DNA of 64,000 nt from Actinopolymorpha cephalotaxi (GTDB lineage: Bacteria; Actinomycetota; Actinomycetes; Propionibacteriales; Actinopolymorphaceae). Shown piece by piece: positions 17,341 to 25,759 of the stretch. The stretch spans positions 5,850,850-5,914,849 of the forward strand of contig NZ_JACBZA010000001.1 in assembly GCF_013408535.1 (NCBI RefSeq), given 5' to 3'. The notes under the pieces were generated by a model. That model searched no databases. It was not told the DNA's origin and saw nothing but the letters and a program-made list of their open reading frames with translations. Positions within the stretch are counted from its first letter, which is position 1. Each line of letters opens with the position of its first letter. A program made the translations under genes and the position numbers.

Positions 17341-19160
17341 GAGTACACCTCCTCAGCGTCGAGATCCGCGTCCTGGCCGAGCAGCTCGCGGTAGGCGGGC
17401 ACGTCCGCGAGCAGCTCCTGGTGGGTGCCGACGTGGGTCACCGTGCCGCCCTGCAGCAGGGCAACCTTGTCCGCCAGCAGCACCGTCGACGCCCGGTGGG
17501 CGACCACGATGCCGGTGGCCTCGGCGAGCACGTGCCGCAGCGCCTTCTCCACCAGCGCCTCGGTCTCCACGTCCAGCGCGGAGAGCGTGTCGTCGAGCAC
17601 CAGGATCTTCGGCCTGGTGAGCACAGCCCGGGCCAGCGCCAGTCGCTGCCGCTGGCCACCGGACAGCGACAGGCCCTGCTCGCCGATCCGGGTGTCCAGG
17701 CCCCACGGCAGGTCGTGCACGAACCTCGCCTGGGCGACCTCGAGCGCCTGGTGGACCTCCTCCTCGGTCGCGTCGGTGCGACCGAGAGTGAGATTCTCCC
17801 GCACGCTCATGGAGAACAGCGTGGGCTCCTCGAACGCGGTGGCCACGATCGAGCGCAGTGCCGGGAGGGTGAGATCGCGGACGTCGCGCCCGTCGATGGT
17901 CACCCGGCCCGCGGTGACGTCGTGCAAGCGGGGCACCAGCGCCGTCAACGTGGTCTTGCCGGAACCGGTCGCGCCCACGACCGCCACCGTCTCACCGGGC
18001 GCGACGTCGAGCCACACGTCGTGCAGCACCGGGGTGTCCTCGTCGGGGAAGTGGAAGCCCACGCCCTCGAACCGCAGGTGACCGGCCGCGCGGGGCGCCT
18101 CCTCCGAACCGCCCTCGATGGCCGGCTCGGTGTCGAGCACCTCCATCACCCGGTCGGAGCCGGTCATCGCCTCCTGCGCCATGGCGAGGATCTGCCCCAG
18201 CGAGGCGATCGGCCACACCAGCTGCAGCACCAGGGTGCTGAACGCCACCAGGTCGCCGAGCGTCAACGCGCCCTTGCCGACGGCCAGAGCGCCGAACAGC
18301 AGGACGAAGGTGAGAGTGAGGTTGGGGACGAAGCCGAGGAACGTCCAGAACCTCGACGACAGCCGCACCTTGTCCATCGACGTGTCGTAGACCAGGCGGG
18401 CCTGCTCGTCGAAGGTGTCGTACATGTGGTGCCGGCGGCCGAACGCCTTGATGACCCGGATCCCGACCGCGCCCTCCTCGACGACGGTGGCGAGGTCACC
18501 CTGCTGGTCCTGCACCGCGCGGGAGATCCGGATGTAGCGCTTCTGGAACCGCGCCGACAGCACGATGACCGGCGCCGCGGTCGCCGCCACCAGCAGCCCC
18601 AGCGGCCAGTACATCTGCAGCAGTAGCACCGTGACGACGGCCAGCTGGACGACGTTGGTGACGAGGAAGATGATGCCGAATCCGAGGAACCGCCGGATGA
18701 TCGACAGGTCGGTGGTGATCCGGGACAGCAGCTGGCCGCTCTGCCAGCCGCCGTGGAAGCTCATCGGCAGTCGCTGCAGGTGAGCGTAGATGTCGTCGCG
18801 GATCTCGGTCTCCAGGCCGAGCACGGCCACGGACTGGATCCAGCGACGAAGGAAGATGAGGAAGGCCTCGACGAGTCCGAGTACGACCGCCAGCAGGCCC
18901 AGGAGGACCAGACCGCGGGTGTCACGTTCTGCGATCGGTCCGTCGATGATGTGCTTGGTGACCAGAGGGATCGCCAGGCTCGCGCCGACACCGAGAAGTG
19001 CCGCGGCGAACATCACGATCAGCCGGCCGACGTAGGGCCGGAGGTAGGTCCGCAACCGCCACAGCGAGTCGAGGCTACGGAGCCGGGATCTGGAGTTGTC
19101 GGTGGTGCCGGGCTGGTTGGGCTGGTTGGCGACAGCCGTCGCCGAGGTATCTGATGGCAT
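17337..19160 (-). CDS. Heterodimeric ABC exporter subunit with degenerate Walker B
   Basis: About 607 residues, with a six-helix exporter membrane domain (about 30-330) and a nucleotide-binding domain (about 350-600). Walker A is GATGSGKTT and the signature is a canonical LSGGQRQRLALARA. Walker B, however, reads ILVLDDTLSALD, so the catalytic Glu is Asp. This is the standard mark of the non-hydrolysing site of heterodimeric exporters such as the TM287/288 type. The switch His is present (IVVAHRASTV). The two subunits therefore form one transporter with one consensus ATP site. ATG 19160 is preferred; GTG 19175 is possible, since AGGAG overlaps it. Confidence 0.93.
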   Translation of the reverse strand: MPSDTSATAVANQPNQPGTTDNSRSRLRSLDSLWRLRTYLRPYVGRLIVMFAAALLGVGASLAIPLVTKHIIDGPIAERDTRGLVLLGLLAVVLGLVEAFLIFLRRWIQSVAVLGLETEIRDDIYAHLQRLPMSFHGGWQSGQLLSRITTDLSIIRRFLGFGIIFLVTNVVQLAVVTVLLLQMYWPLGLLVAATAAPVIVLSARFQKRYIRISRAVQDQQGDLATVVEEGAVGIRVIKAFGRRHHMYDTFDEQARLVYDTSMDKVRLSSRFWTFLGFVPNLTLTFVLLFGALAVGKGALTLGDLVAFSTLVLQLVWPIASLGQILAMAQEAMTGSDRVMEVLDTEPAIEGGSEEAPRAAGHLRFEGVGFHFPDEDTPVLHDVWLDVAPGETVAVVGATGSGKTTLTALVPRLHDVTAGRVTIDGRDVRDLTLPALRSIVATAFEEPTLFSMSVRENLTLGRTDATEEEVHQALEVAQARFVHDLPWGLDTRIGEQGLSLSGGQRQRLALARAVLTRPKILVLDDTLSALDVETEALVEKALRHVLAEATGIVVAHRASTVLLADKVALLQGGTVTHVGTHQELLADVPAYRELLGQDADLDAEEVYS

Positions 19161-19266
19161 TGTCGGGCAGGCCACTCCTCACCGAGTGCGTTTCGGAAGA
19201 AGGACGCCGGATCCTGAACGCCGCCCCTCCACGGGCGATCCGGCAAGAACTGAAGCTGAGACCTCC

Positions 19267-20361
19267 TCAGGATAATCGGTCCGGACAACTACTCGCACCG
19301 GAGAAACCGAGATGCCCGGGGGAGACCGCCAAGCCCTGTTGGGCTTCTGGCCGCATCTGGCCAGGCAGGTTCACCGCAGCCGGACGTACGACATACAGCA
19401 CGTGACGCATCCCGGCGTGCGGGACCTCGCGGGCGAAGCGCATTCCCAACCGGTCCATCACCGCACGTGAACGCGCGTTGTGCGGCAACGTGAAGGCGAC
19501 CACCTCCCGCGCACCGAGCTCGGTGAACGCGAGCACCAGGCCGGCCGCACCCATCTCGGTGGCGTAGCCGCGGCCCCACCGCTCCGGGCGTACCGTCCAC
19601 CCGATCTCGTGCGTGGAACGGCCGTCGAGGACGTACGGAGCGATGCCGCCCCGGCCGACCAGCTCGCCGTCGTCACGGTCGTAGGCGGCCCACGTGCCGA
19701 ACCCCGCCGCGTCCCAGCCGGCCCGCAGGCGCAGTACGCTCCGGCGGCCGGACTCCCGCGTCCACGCACCGCCGAGCCAGTCCGCCACCTCCGGCCTGGC
19801 GTGCAGGCGCCACAGGTCCGTCCCGTGTTCGGGCCCGATCGGCTCCAGCCGCAGCCTCCGGGTCAGCCGGGTACGCGCGGCCTTCACCACCGTCTCGGTC
19901 AGGCCGGGGTCGGCCACGGTTCCCGGCGACCGCAGCCATCCGGTGTCGCCGAGTCCGGCCCAGGTGAACGCGTCGTGGCCGGTGCCGGTGAGGTCGGGCG
20001 CCGCCGCGGGCTCGGCAGCCGCAGCCTGGGCCGCGGTGACCAGGAAACGGAGCTCGCGACGGACCGGCCGGCCCGTACGACCTGACCCGTTCGGGACCGG
20101 CGCGGCGGGCTCGATGATCGGCTCGACCGCACGGACGGTCCAGCCGGTCGACCGGGTGACGGCGTGGCGGAGGGCTTCCCCGGCGGTCGTACCGACCGGG
20201 ACGTCGGCGACGACGGGCTCCCACGTGCCGGGCCGCGGCGCCCCGTCGGGCCGGCGCAGCAGCAGGATCCGGTGCCGCCGGTCGCGGACGAGTGCGGTCA
20301 CCCGCAGCGCGGGCCCGTCATGGTCGCGGATCAGCCCGCACAGGTCCGCCGCGACACCCAT
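19267..20361 (-). CDS. Nudix-like and GNAT acetyltransferase fusion protein
   Basis: A 364-residue two-domain protein. Residues 15-165 resemble a Nudix fold: RVTALVRDRRHRILLLRRP, then PGTWEPVVADVPVGTTAGEALRHAV. The Nudix box should read GX5EX7REUXEEXGU, but here it lacks the REUXEE glutamates. Hydrolysis is doubtful for that reason. Residues 170-335 are a GNAT domain of the RimJ/RimL type (RLEPIGPEHGTDLWRLHARPEV, EIGWTVRPERWGRGYATEMG). The GRGYATE stretch is the acetyl-CoA pyrophosphate loop, and RSRAVMDRLGMRF follows as usual. The C-terminal 30 residues are unconserved. The acceptor is unknown. ATG 20361 has GGCGGAG upstream. Confidence 0.8.
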   Translation of the reverse strand: MGVAADLCGLIRDHDGPALRVTALVRDRRHRILLLRRPDGAPRPGTWEPVVADVPVGTTAGEALRHAVTRSTGWTVRAVEPIIEPAAPVPNGSGRTGRPVRRELRFLVTAAQAAAAEPAAAPDLTGTGHDAFTWAGLGDTGWLRSPGTVADPGLTETVVKAARTRLTRRLRLEPIGPEHGTDLWRLHARPEVADWLGGAWTRESGRRSVLRLRAGWDAAGFGTWAAYDRDDGELVGRGGIAPYVLDGRSTHEIGWTVRPERWGRGYATEMGAAGLVLAFTELGAREVVAFTLPHNARSRAVMDRLGMRFAREVPHAGMRHVLYVVRPAAVNLPGQMRPEAQQGLAVSPGHLGFSGASSCPDRLS

Positions 20362-20451
20362 GAACTCCGCCTACCCACCTGCGGCGCCCACACTCGCGAC
20401 CCGGCGGGCGGGACAGACGGGAAGGACGAACGGGCGGGACGGGCGGCTCGG

Positions 20452-21543
20452 TCAGCGGGCTCTGGCGGCCCAGCGTCCGGCGAGCTCCAGGAAGAGGTCG
20501 TTGGCGGCGGGTTCGCCGACGCTCACCCGGCACCCCTCGTCACCGAACGGCCGGACCACGACGCCGCCCTCCTCACACGCCCGGGCGAACGCCTGCGTGT
20601 CGGCCCCGAGCGGGACCCAGCTGAAGTTGGCCTCGGTCACCGGTACGTCGTAGCCGAGCGCGCGCAGCCCCTCGGCCACCCGGGTGCGCTCCTTGACCAG
20701 CACCTCGACCTGTTCCAGCAGCTCGTTCTCGCAGGCCAGCGCCGCCAGCGCCGCCTCCTCCGCGACGCTGGACACTGCGAACGGCGGGGTACACACCCGC
20801 AGCGCCTCGGCGACCGGGTCGTGCGCGATCGCGTACCCGACCCGGAAGTTGGCCAGGCAGTACGCCTTGGAGAACGTCCGCAGCACGCAGACGTTGGGGT
20901 ACTCGCGGTACAGCGCCAGCCCGTCGGCGGCCTCCGGGTCGCGGACGAACTGCAGGTAGGCCTCGTCGACCACGATCAGCACGTCGCTCGGGACCCGGGC
21001 GCAGAACTCGGCCAGCTCCTGGTGCGTGACCACCGGGCCGGTCGGGTTGTTCGGCGTACAGACGATCACGACCCGGGTCCGGTCGGTGATCGCGGCGGCC
21101 ATCGCGGTGAGGTCGTGCCGTGCGCCGGTGGTCAGCGGCACCTCGATCCGGGTGGCGCCGGCGACCTGCGCCGCGATCGGGTACGCCTCGAACGAGCGCC
21201 AGGCGTACATCACCTCGTCGCCCGGCTCGCAGGTCGCCTGGAGCAGGTGGTAGAGCAGCGCCACCGAGCCGGTACCCGTGGCGAAGTGGCCGGGCGGGAC
21301 GTCGAGCCGGTCCGACAGCGCGCCGACCAGCCGGCCGCAGGTGAGGTCGGGGTAGCGGTTCATCACCCGGCTGGCCTCGTGCGCCGCCTCGGTGAGGGCG
21401 GGCAGCGGCGGGAACGGGTTCTCGTTGCTGGACAGCTTGTACGTCGGCCGGTCGGTGGCCGCCGCGGCCGGACGGCCCGGCTTGTACGACGGGATGCCCC
21501 GGAGGGCTTTGCGCAGGCGAGGTCCGGTCGACGGGTCGGTCAT
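20452..21543 (-). CDS. HisC-like PLP aminotransferase (histidinol-phosphate/aromatic type)
   Basis: A 363-residue fold-type I aminotransferase. The PLP lysine is in [16 protein letters not shown]. Conserved supporting segments are [11 protein letters not shown] at the substrate side, [15 protein letters not shown] at the phosphate-binding end, [11 protein letters not shown] with the PLP-ring Asn, and [10 protein letters not shown] with the pyridine-nitrogen Asp. The sequence is closest to the HisC/Pat group that transfers the amino group to imidazole acetol phosphate or to aromatic 2-oxo acids. No other histidine genes are nearby, so an aromatic aminotransferase role is at least as likely. 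ATG 21543 has GAGGAG just upstream. Confidence 0.87.
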   Translation of the reverse strand: MTDPSTGPRLRKALRGIPSYKPGRPAAAATDRPTYKLSSNENPFPPLPALTEAAHEASRVMNRYPDLTCGRLVGALSDRLDVPPGHFATGTGSVALLYHLLQATCEPGDEVMYAWRSFEAYPIAAQVAGATRIEVPLTTGARHDLTAMAAAITDRTRVVIVCTPNNPTGPVVTHQELAEFCARVPSDVLIVVDEAYLQFVRDPEAADGLALYREYPNVCVLRTFSKAYCLANFRVGYAIAHDPVAEALRVCTPPFAVSSVAEEAALAALACENELLEQVEVLVKERTRVAEGLRALGYDVPVTEANFSWVPLGADTQAFARACEEGGVVVRPFGDEGCRVSVGEPAANDLFLELAGRWAARAR

Positions 21544-21685
21544 GCTCCTCACCATAGGGTCTGCCGGGCGGGACACGGCGCCCGGATCCTCGACCGGGAC
21601 GTCGTGGCGTTCTCGCTGATCAGATCGGTGCGAACCGGGCCACCGGCGGGCTCCGTCGTTGCCGCGATCAGGCAGGCTTGGTGAC

Positions 21686-22384
21686 GTGCGGGCAGACAAG
21701 GTCGGCGAGCGCGACTCACACCATTCCGACGACCATTCGGGCGACCATTCGGGCGAACGGGACTCGCTGGCCCAGGTGCTCGGCGGCTGGGACGCCTCCG
21801 TCGACGCCGCGCTGCCGCCGGTCGCGTTCGTGGCCGGCTGGCTGCTCACCGGCAACTCGGTGGGATGGGGCGTCGCGGCCGCGCTGGCCGTCGGGGTCCT
21901 GGTCGCGGCGTTCCGGTGGTCGCGAGGCGCCCGGCCGCGCGCCGTCCTGCTCGGGATGCTCGGGGTCGCGGTCGCCGCCGTGGTCGTCCTCCGCACCGGC
22001 CGGGCCGCCGACTTCTTCCTGGTCCAGCTCGCCACCAACGCCGCCAGCGGGCTGGCCTGGATCGTCAGCATCGTGGTTCGCCGGCCGCTGCTCGGCATCG
22101 TCGTGGGCGCCGCACTCCGGCAGCGCGGACGCTGGCGCCATGACGCCGACCTGCTCCGGGCGTACGGCCTGGCCTCCTGGGTCTGGGTCGGTCAGTACGC
22201 CGTACGGGTGAGCGTCTTCGGCGCGCTGTACGCCGCCGACGAGGTGCTGGCGCTCGCCGCCGCCCGGGCCGCGCTCACCTGGCCACTGGTCGCGGCGTGC
22301 GTCGCGGTGAGCGCGTGGGTGCTGCGGCGTTCGCTGCCGGCCGGACATCCCGGCTTCCGGCGACCGCGCGTCGAGGCTTCCTGA
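21686..22384 (+). CDS. DUF3159 family membrane protein
   Basis: About 232 residues from GTG 21686 (TTG 21659 is an alternative start). The hydrophilic, His/Asp/Ser-rich first 25 residues include a short duplicated DHSGDHSGE unit. At least five hydrophobic segments follow (for example [20 protein letters not shown] and [19 protein letters not shown]), matching the actinobacterial DUF3159 family. The block [20 protein letters not shown] and the later [10 protein letters not shown] are typical of it. The function is unknown. It is divergent from the aminotransferase gene and is followed by a 14-bp tandem repeat tract. Confidence 0.75.
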   Translation: MRADKVGERDSHHSDDHSGDHSGERDSLAQVLGGWDASVDAALPPVAFVAGWLLTGNSVGWGVAAALAVGVLVAAFRWSRGARPRAVLLGMLGVAVAAVVVLRTGRAADFFLVQLATNAASGLAWIVSIVVRRPLLGIVVGAALRQRGRWRHDADLLRAYGLASWVWVGQYAVRVSVFGALYAADEVLALAAARAALTWPLVAACVAVSAWVLRRSLPAGHPGFRRPRVEAS

Positions 22385-22409
22385 CTCCGGCCCGAACCCC
22401 GCGCACCTC

Positions 22410-22537
22410 ACTCGGCGTACCCCGTTCCCGGCGTACCCCACTCGGCGCACCCCACTCGGCGCACCCCACTCGGCGCACCCCACTCGGCGCACCCCACTCG
22501 GCGCACCCCACTCGGCGTACCCCACTCGGCGTACCTC
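22410..22537. repeat. Tandem 14-bp repeat tract
   Basis: The unit ACTCGGCG(C/T)ACCCC is repeated head to tail. There are seven consecutive copies from 22440 to 22537 (the last ends CTC), one copy at 22410-22423 and diverged copies on both flanks. It lies between the DUF3159 stop and the PadR promoter and is not coding on either strand as far as I can tell. There are no unique spacers, so it is not a CRISPR array. Confidence 0.92.
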
Positions 22538-22590
22538 GTTCTCGGCGCACCCCCGCACGAACTGACGGCCCGAATCTTTGTCCTCACGAC

Positions 22591-22618
22591 TTGTCGCCGT
22601 CGTATCGGCGATATATCG
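22591..22618 (+). promoter_or_regulatory. Putative PadR operator overlapping a promoter
   Basis: TATCGGCGATA (22603-22613) is an inverted repeat around a central G, and it overlaps CGATATATCG (22609-22618), a perfect palindrome. A TTGTCG at 22591-22596 could act as -35, with the AT-rich palindrome as -10. The site lies 56 bases before the PadR start codon, which suggests autoregulation. Confidence 0.5.
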
Positions 22619-22673
22619 TGAACCATCGGAACGACAGTTCGGCGACACGTCGCCACACCTGAGGAGAGATCAC

Positions 22674-23642
22674 ATGACTCGGCACACACCACCTTTCGAG
22701 AAGTTCGGCGCCGGCGAGTTCGCGCCCGAACGCCCGGAGCGGCCCGGGCGACCTGGACGGCCCGGAAAATCCGGACGGCCCGGGCCGTTCGGGCATGCAC
22801 GGTTCGGCCCGTTCGGGTCCACCGGCTTCGAGCCGCCCGGCCCACACCAGGGCGACGAGTTCGCCGACGCCGGTGAGTACGACGTCCCCGGCGACCCGGA
22901 GGGACATTTCCGCGGCCACTTCTTCGGCGCGCACGCAGACGAGGGACGCGGCGGCGGCCGCGGCCGCGGCGGACGGGGACGTGGCGGCGGACGAGGACGC
23001 CCCGGCGGCTTCGGCCCGGGAGGGTTCGGTCCCGGCGGGTTCGGGGGCTTCGGGTTCGGCGGTCCCGGCGGGCCCGGCGGCCCTGGCGGCTGGGGACGCG
23101 GCGGCTGGGGTCCACCGTTCGGGCCCGGTCGCGGCCCGCGAGCGCGTCGCGGTGACGTCCGGTCCGGAATCCTCCATCTGCTCGCCGACACCGGCCGGCC
23201 GATGCACGGCTACGAGATGATCCGGGAGCTCGCCGAACGCAGCGGCGGCGCCTGGCGCCCCAGCGCGGGCTCGATCTACCCCACCCTGCAGTTGCTCGAG
23301 GACGAGGGCCTGGTCAGCTCCACCGAGGCGGCCGGCAAGCGGTCCTACGCCCTGACCGACGCCGGCCGCGAGCACGTCGCCACCCATGGGGGACAGGCGC
23401 CGTGGGAGGAGTTCGCCGACCCCGCCGACTCGCCGTGGCACGACCTGCGGAACGCCGGGATGGGCCTGGCCGCCGCCGCGATGCAGGGCGCCCAGGTCGC
23501 CGACGAGGACCAGCTCGCGAGGATCGTCGACACCCTGCACGAGGCCCGGTCGAAGATCTACCGGATCCTCGGCGAGGACCCGCCCCGCGGAGATGCGGAC
23601 GCGACGGAGGAAGGCGACGGGGACGAGGACGAGGACAGCTGA
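22674..23642 (+). CDS. PadR-family regulator with long Gly/Arg/Pro-rich N-terminus
   Basis: A 322-residue protein. The first 155 residues are a low-complexity stretch of Gly, Arg, Pro and Phe, with runs such as GRGRGGRGRGGGRGR and GGFGPGGFG. The winged-helix PadR domain begins near residue 158 (RRGDVRSGILHLLADTGRPM). Recognition elements are HGYEMIRELAERSGGAWRPS and GSIYPTLQLLEDEGLVSS. A C-terminal helical part (EDQLARIVDTLHEARSKIYRIL) should mediate dimerisation, and the tail is acidic. It probably represses its own promoter and a transporter or envelope gene. ATG 22674 follows GAGGAG. The disordered N-terminus is larger than the DNA-binding domain. Confidence 0.88.
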   Translation: MTRHTPPFEKFGAGEFAPERPERPGRPGRPGKSGRPGPFGHARFGPFGSTGFEPPGPHQGDEFADAGEYDVPGDPEGHFRGHFFGAHADEGRGGGRGRGGRGRGGGRGRPGGFGPGGFGPGGFGGFGFGGPGGPGGPGGWGRGGWGPPFGPGRGPRARRGDVRSGILHLLADTGRPMHGYEMIRELAERSGGAWRPSAGSIYPTLQLLEDEGLVSSTEAAGKRSYALTDAGREHVATHGGQAPWEEFADPADSPWHDLRNAGMGLAAAAMQGAQVADEDQLARIVDTLHEARSKIYRILGEDPPRGDADATEEGDGDEDEDS

Positions 23643-23721
23643 TCCTCCGCCGACCGATCCCACGACCGGCCCGGCCGACCCCGTACCCACGGGCGACCGG
23701 GCCGGTCGGCATCCTGGGACC

Positions 23722-24234
23722 GTGCAGCTTCCTCCGCCTCGCGACCCGTCCGCGTATCACCTGAGCCTGGTCTGCCTGGGCAACATCTGCCGGTCACCGA
23801 TCGCGGCGGTGGTCGTACGCCGGCAACTCGTCGAAGCCGGGCTCGCCGCGGTCCGGGTGGACAGCGCCGGCCTCGGCGGCTGGCACGTCGGCGAGGAGAT
23901 GGACCCGCGCTCGGCGCGCGTACTGGTCGCCTCGGGGTACGACCGGGACGAGGTGTCCGCCCACCGGGCCCAGCAGTTCGACCGCGGCTGGTTCGAAGGC
24001 CGCGACCTGGTGCTCGGCATGGACGACGCCAACCTCGATGGCCTGCGCCGGCTCGCCGGGCCGGCCGACCGGCACCGGGTGGGGCTGTTCGGCTGGTTCG
24101 GAACGAACGTGGGTGAGATCCCCGACCCCTACACCGCCGGCGGCGAGGCGTTCGACGAGGTGCTCGAACTGGTCGAGGAGGCGGCCGCCGGGCTGGTCGA
24201 GGAACTCGGCCCGCTCCTGCGGCCCACCGGCTGA
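23722..24234 (+). CDS. Low-molecular-weight protein-tyrosine phosphatase
   Basis: A 170-residue cytosolic phosphatase. The CX5R loop is Cys18 to Arg24 in LVCLGNICRSP, where the cysteine attacks the phosphate. The general acid Asp is in EIPDPYTAGG near residue 134. These two blocks and the overall length define the LMW-PTP family (PtpA/Wzb-like). Targets are not predictable here, and no tyrosine kinase or capsule genes are adjacent. The GTG start at 23722 was chosen because it keeps the usual N-terminal length; the upstream Shine-Dalgarno is weak. It lies between the PadR gene and a fructosamine-kinase-like gene, all in the same direction. Confidence 0.9.
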   Translation: MQLPPPRDPSAYHLSLVCLGNICRSPIAAVVVRRQLVEAGLAAVRVDSAGLGGWHVGEEMDPRSARVLVASGYDRDEVSAHRAQQFDRGWFEGRDLVLGMDDANLDGLRRLAGPADRHRVGLFGWFGTNVGEIPDPYTAGGEAFDEVLELVEEAAAGLVEELGPLLRPTG

Positions 24235-24266
24235 TCGTCACGATCCCGACTCGCCCGCCTACGCAA

Positions 24267-24296
24267 AGTAAGACAACAGGTCTTACTATCGGGCAA
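24267..24296 (+). promoter_or_regulatory. Leaderless promoter with overlapping 8-bp inverted repeat
   Basis: AGTAAGAC (24267-24274) and GTCTTACT (24280-24287) form a perfect inverted repeat around AACAG. TACTAT at 24284-24289 fits the -10 consensus and lies seven bases before the ATG at 24296. Transcription would start at or next to the A of the start codon. There is no Shine-Dalgarno. The repeat looks like an operator of a dimeric repressor. Confidence 0.6.
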
Positions 24297-25198
24297 TGGC
24301 TCGGCAGGCAAGCATCGCTCAGCACGTCGAGGAACTCCTCGGCACCTCGGTCGTCGCGACCAACCCCGTGGCCGGCGGCGACGTCTGTGTCGCCACCCGC
24401 GCCCGGCTCGGCGACGGCCGCAGCGTCTTCGTGAAGGCTCGGCCGGGCGCCCCCGACGACTTCTTCCCCACCGAGGCAGCCCATCTGGACTGGCTGGCCT
24501 CCGCCGGGGAGGACGCGGCAGCGATCCCGGCCGTGCTCGGCGTCGGCCAGGAGTGCCTCGTCCTGGAGTGGCTGGAGGCCGGCCGGCCCACGCCGGAGGC
24601 AGCCGAACAACTCGGCCAGGCGCTCGCCCGCACCCACCGCAGCGGCGCCGCGTCGTTCGGCGGACAGGCGGACGGCTACATCGGCGCGCTGCCGCAGCCG
24701 AACGAACCGGCCGGCACCTGGTCCGCGTTCTACGCCCGCAACCGCGTCGAGCCGTACCTCCGTACCGCGTTCAACCGGGGCCGGCTGCAGGCCGACGACG
24801 CGAACGCGATCTGCGCGGTTCTGGACCACCTCGACGACCACGCCGGTCCGCCCGAGCCGCCGGCCCGGATCCACGGCGACCTGTGGTCGGGCAACATCGT
24901 CTGGGCGCTGGACGGCGTGCCCCGGCTGGTCGACCCGGCCGCGCACGGCGGGCACCGGGAGACCGACCTGGCGATGCTGGCGTTGTTCGGTACGCCGCAC
25001 CTGGACCGGCTGGTGGCCGCGTACGACGAGGTGTTCCCGCTGGCCGACGGCTGGCGCGACCGCGTTGCCCTGCACCAGCTCCATCCGCTGCTCACCCACG
25101 CGGCCGCGTTCGGTGGGGGGTACGGCGCCCGCGCCGGACAGGCCGCCCGGTCACTCACCGCGGCCCTCGCCACCCGGGGCGCGGAGACCGAGGCCTGA
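24296..25198 (+). CDS. Fructosamine kinase-family protein
   Basis: A 300-residue kinase-like protein of the Fructosamine_kin family. The catalytic loop ARIHGDLWSGNIVW contains the HGD and Asn residues. The metal Asp follows in PRLVDPAAHGGHRETDLAML, so the site is complete. N-terminal elements include VKARPGAPDDFFPTEAAHLDWL, with the ATP-binding Lys and helix-C Glu. Relatives phosphorylate ketosamines formed by glycation, marking them for release from damaged proteins or small amines. It appears to be expressed from its own leaderless promoter, separated from the phosphatase gene by 61 bases. Confidence 0.88.
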   Translation: MARQASIAQHVEELLGTSVVATNPVAGGDVCVATRARLGDGRSVFVKARPGAPDDFFPTEAAHLDWLASAGEDAAAIPAVLGVGQECLVLEWLEAGRPTPEAAEQLGQALARTHRSGAASFGGQADGYIGALPQPNEPAGTWSAFYARNRVEPYLRTAFNRGRLQADDANAICAVLDHLDDHAGPPEPPARIHGDLWSGNIVWALDGVPRLVDPAAHGGHRETDLAMLALFGTPHLDRLVAAYDEVFPLADGWRDRVALHQLHPLLTHAAAFGGGYGARAGQAARSLTAALATRGAETEA

Positions 25199-25351
25199 CC
25201 GCCTCCCTGGTGAGCCGACCCAGTGACGCGTCCCAACGAGCGACACCTCGTCGTTGTGACCGGAACCAAGACGCGGGCCCACCTGTCGACTCTGGCTTGT
25301 TGAGCTCGGCTTGTTGACCTCGTCCGGGGTTGAGGTCGTACGGTCCAGGCC

Positions 25352-25759
25352 ATGCCCGACCACGCCGACCACGCCGACCACGCCGACCACGCCGACCACG
25401 CCGAACTGGCCGACCGGTTGACCGTCGACCTCACCACCAGGGGACGCCGCAGCGGGCGGCCGCTGCGGGTGGAGATCTGGTGGTTCCACGTGGACGGAAG
25501 GTTCGTCATCACCGGGACGCCGGGGCCTCGGCACTGGTACGCCAACGTGCTCGCCGACCCGCACGTCATCGTGCACGTCGACGGCCTGGACCTGCCGGCG
25601 CTCGCCCGGCCGGTCACCGATCACCAGGCGCGACGCCGGGTGTTCACCGACCCGCGGACCGGGTGGTACCGCGAGCAGGCCGGCCTCGACGAGCTCGTCC
25701 GGACCTCGCCGATGATCGAGTTGGAGTTCACCGAGCCTGGCCCGCCCGGACCGCGCTGA
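25352..25759 (+). CDS. Deazaflavin (F420)-type nitroreductase-family protein
   Basis: A 135-residue split-barrel protein of the DDN/F420-dependent nitroreductase group. Family features are TVDLTTRGRRSGRPLRVEIWW, GRFVITGTPG and WYANVLADPHVIVHV. Relatives use the deazaflavin F420 or bind flavin to reduce quinones or nitro compounds. The N-terminus carries five perfect Asp-His-Ala units encoded by a 9-bp tandem repeat (25358-25402), which is not part of the fold. The gene end overlaps the convergent membrane protein gene by 32 bases. Confidence 0.82.
   Translation: MPDHADHADHADHADHAELADRLTVDLTTRGRRSGRPLRVEIWWFHVDGRFVITGTPGPRHWYANVLADPHVIVHVDGLDLPALARPVTDHQARRRVFTDPRTGWYREQAGLDELVRTSPMIELEFTEPGPPGPR

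Noticed and set aside
22410-22537. Regular repeats resembling a CRISPR array
   Set aside because: The 14-bp units are adjacent with no unique spacers, and no cas gene is near.
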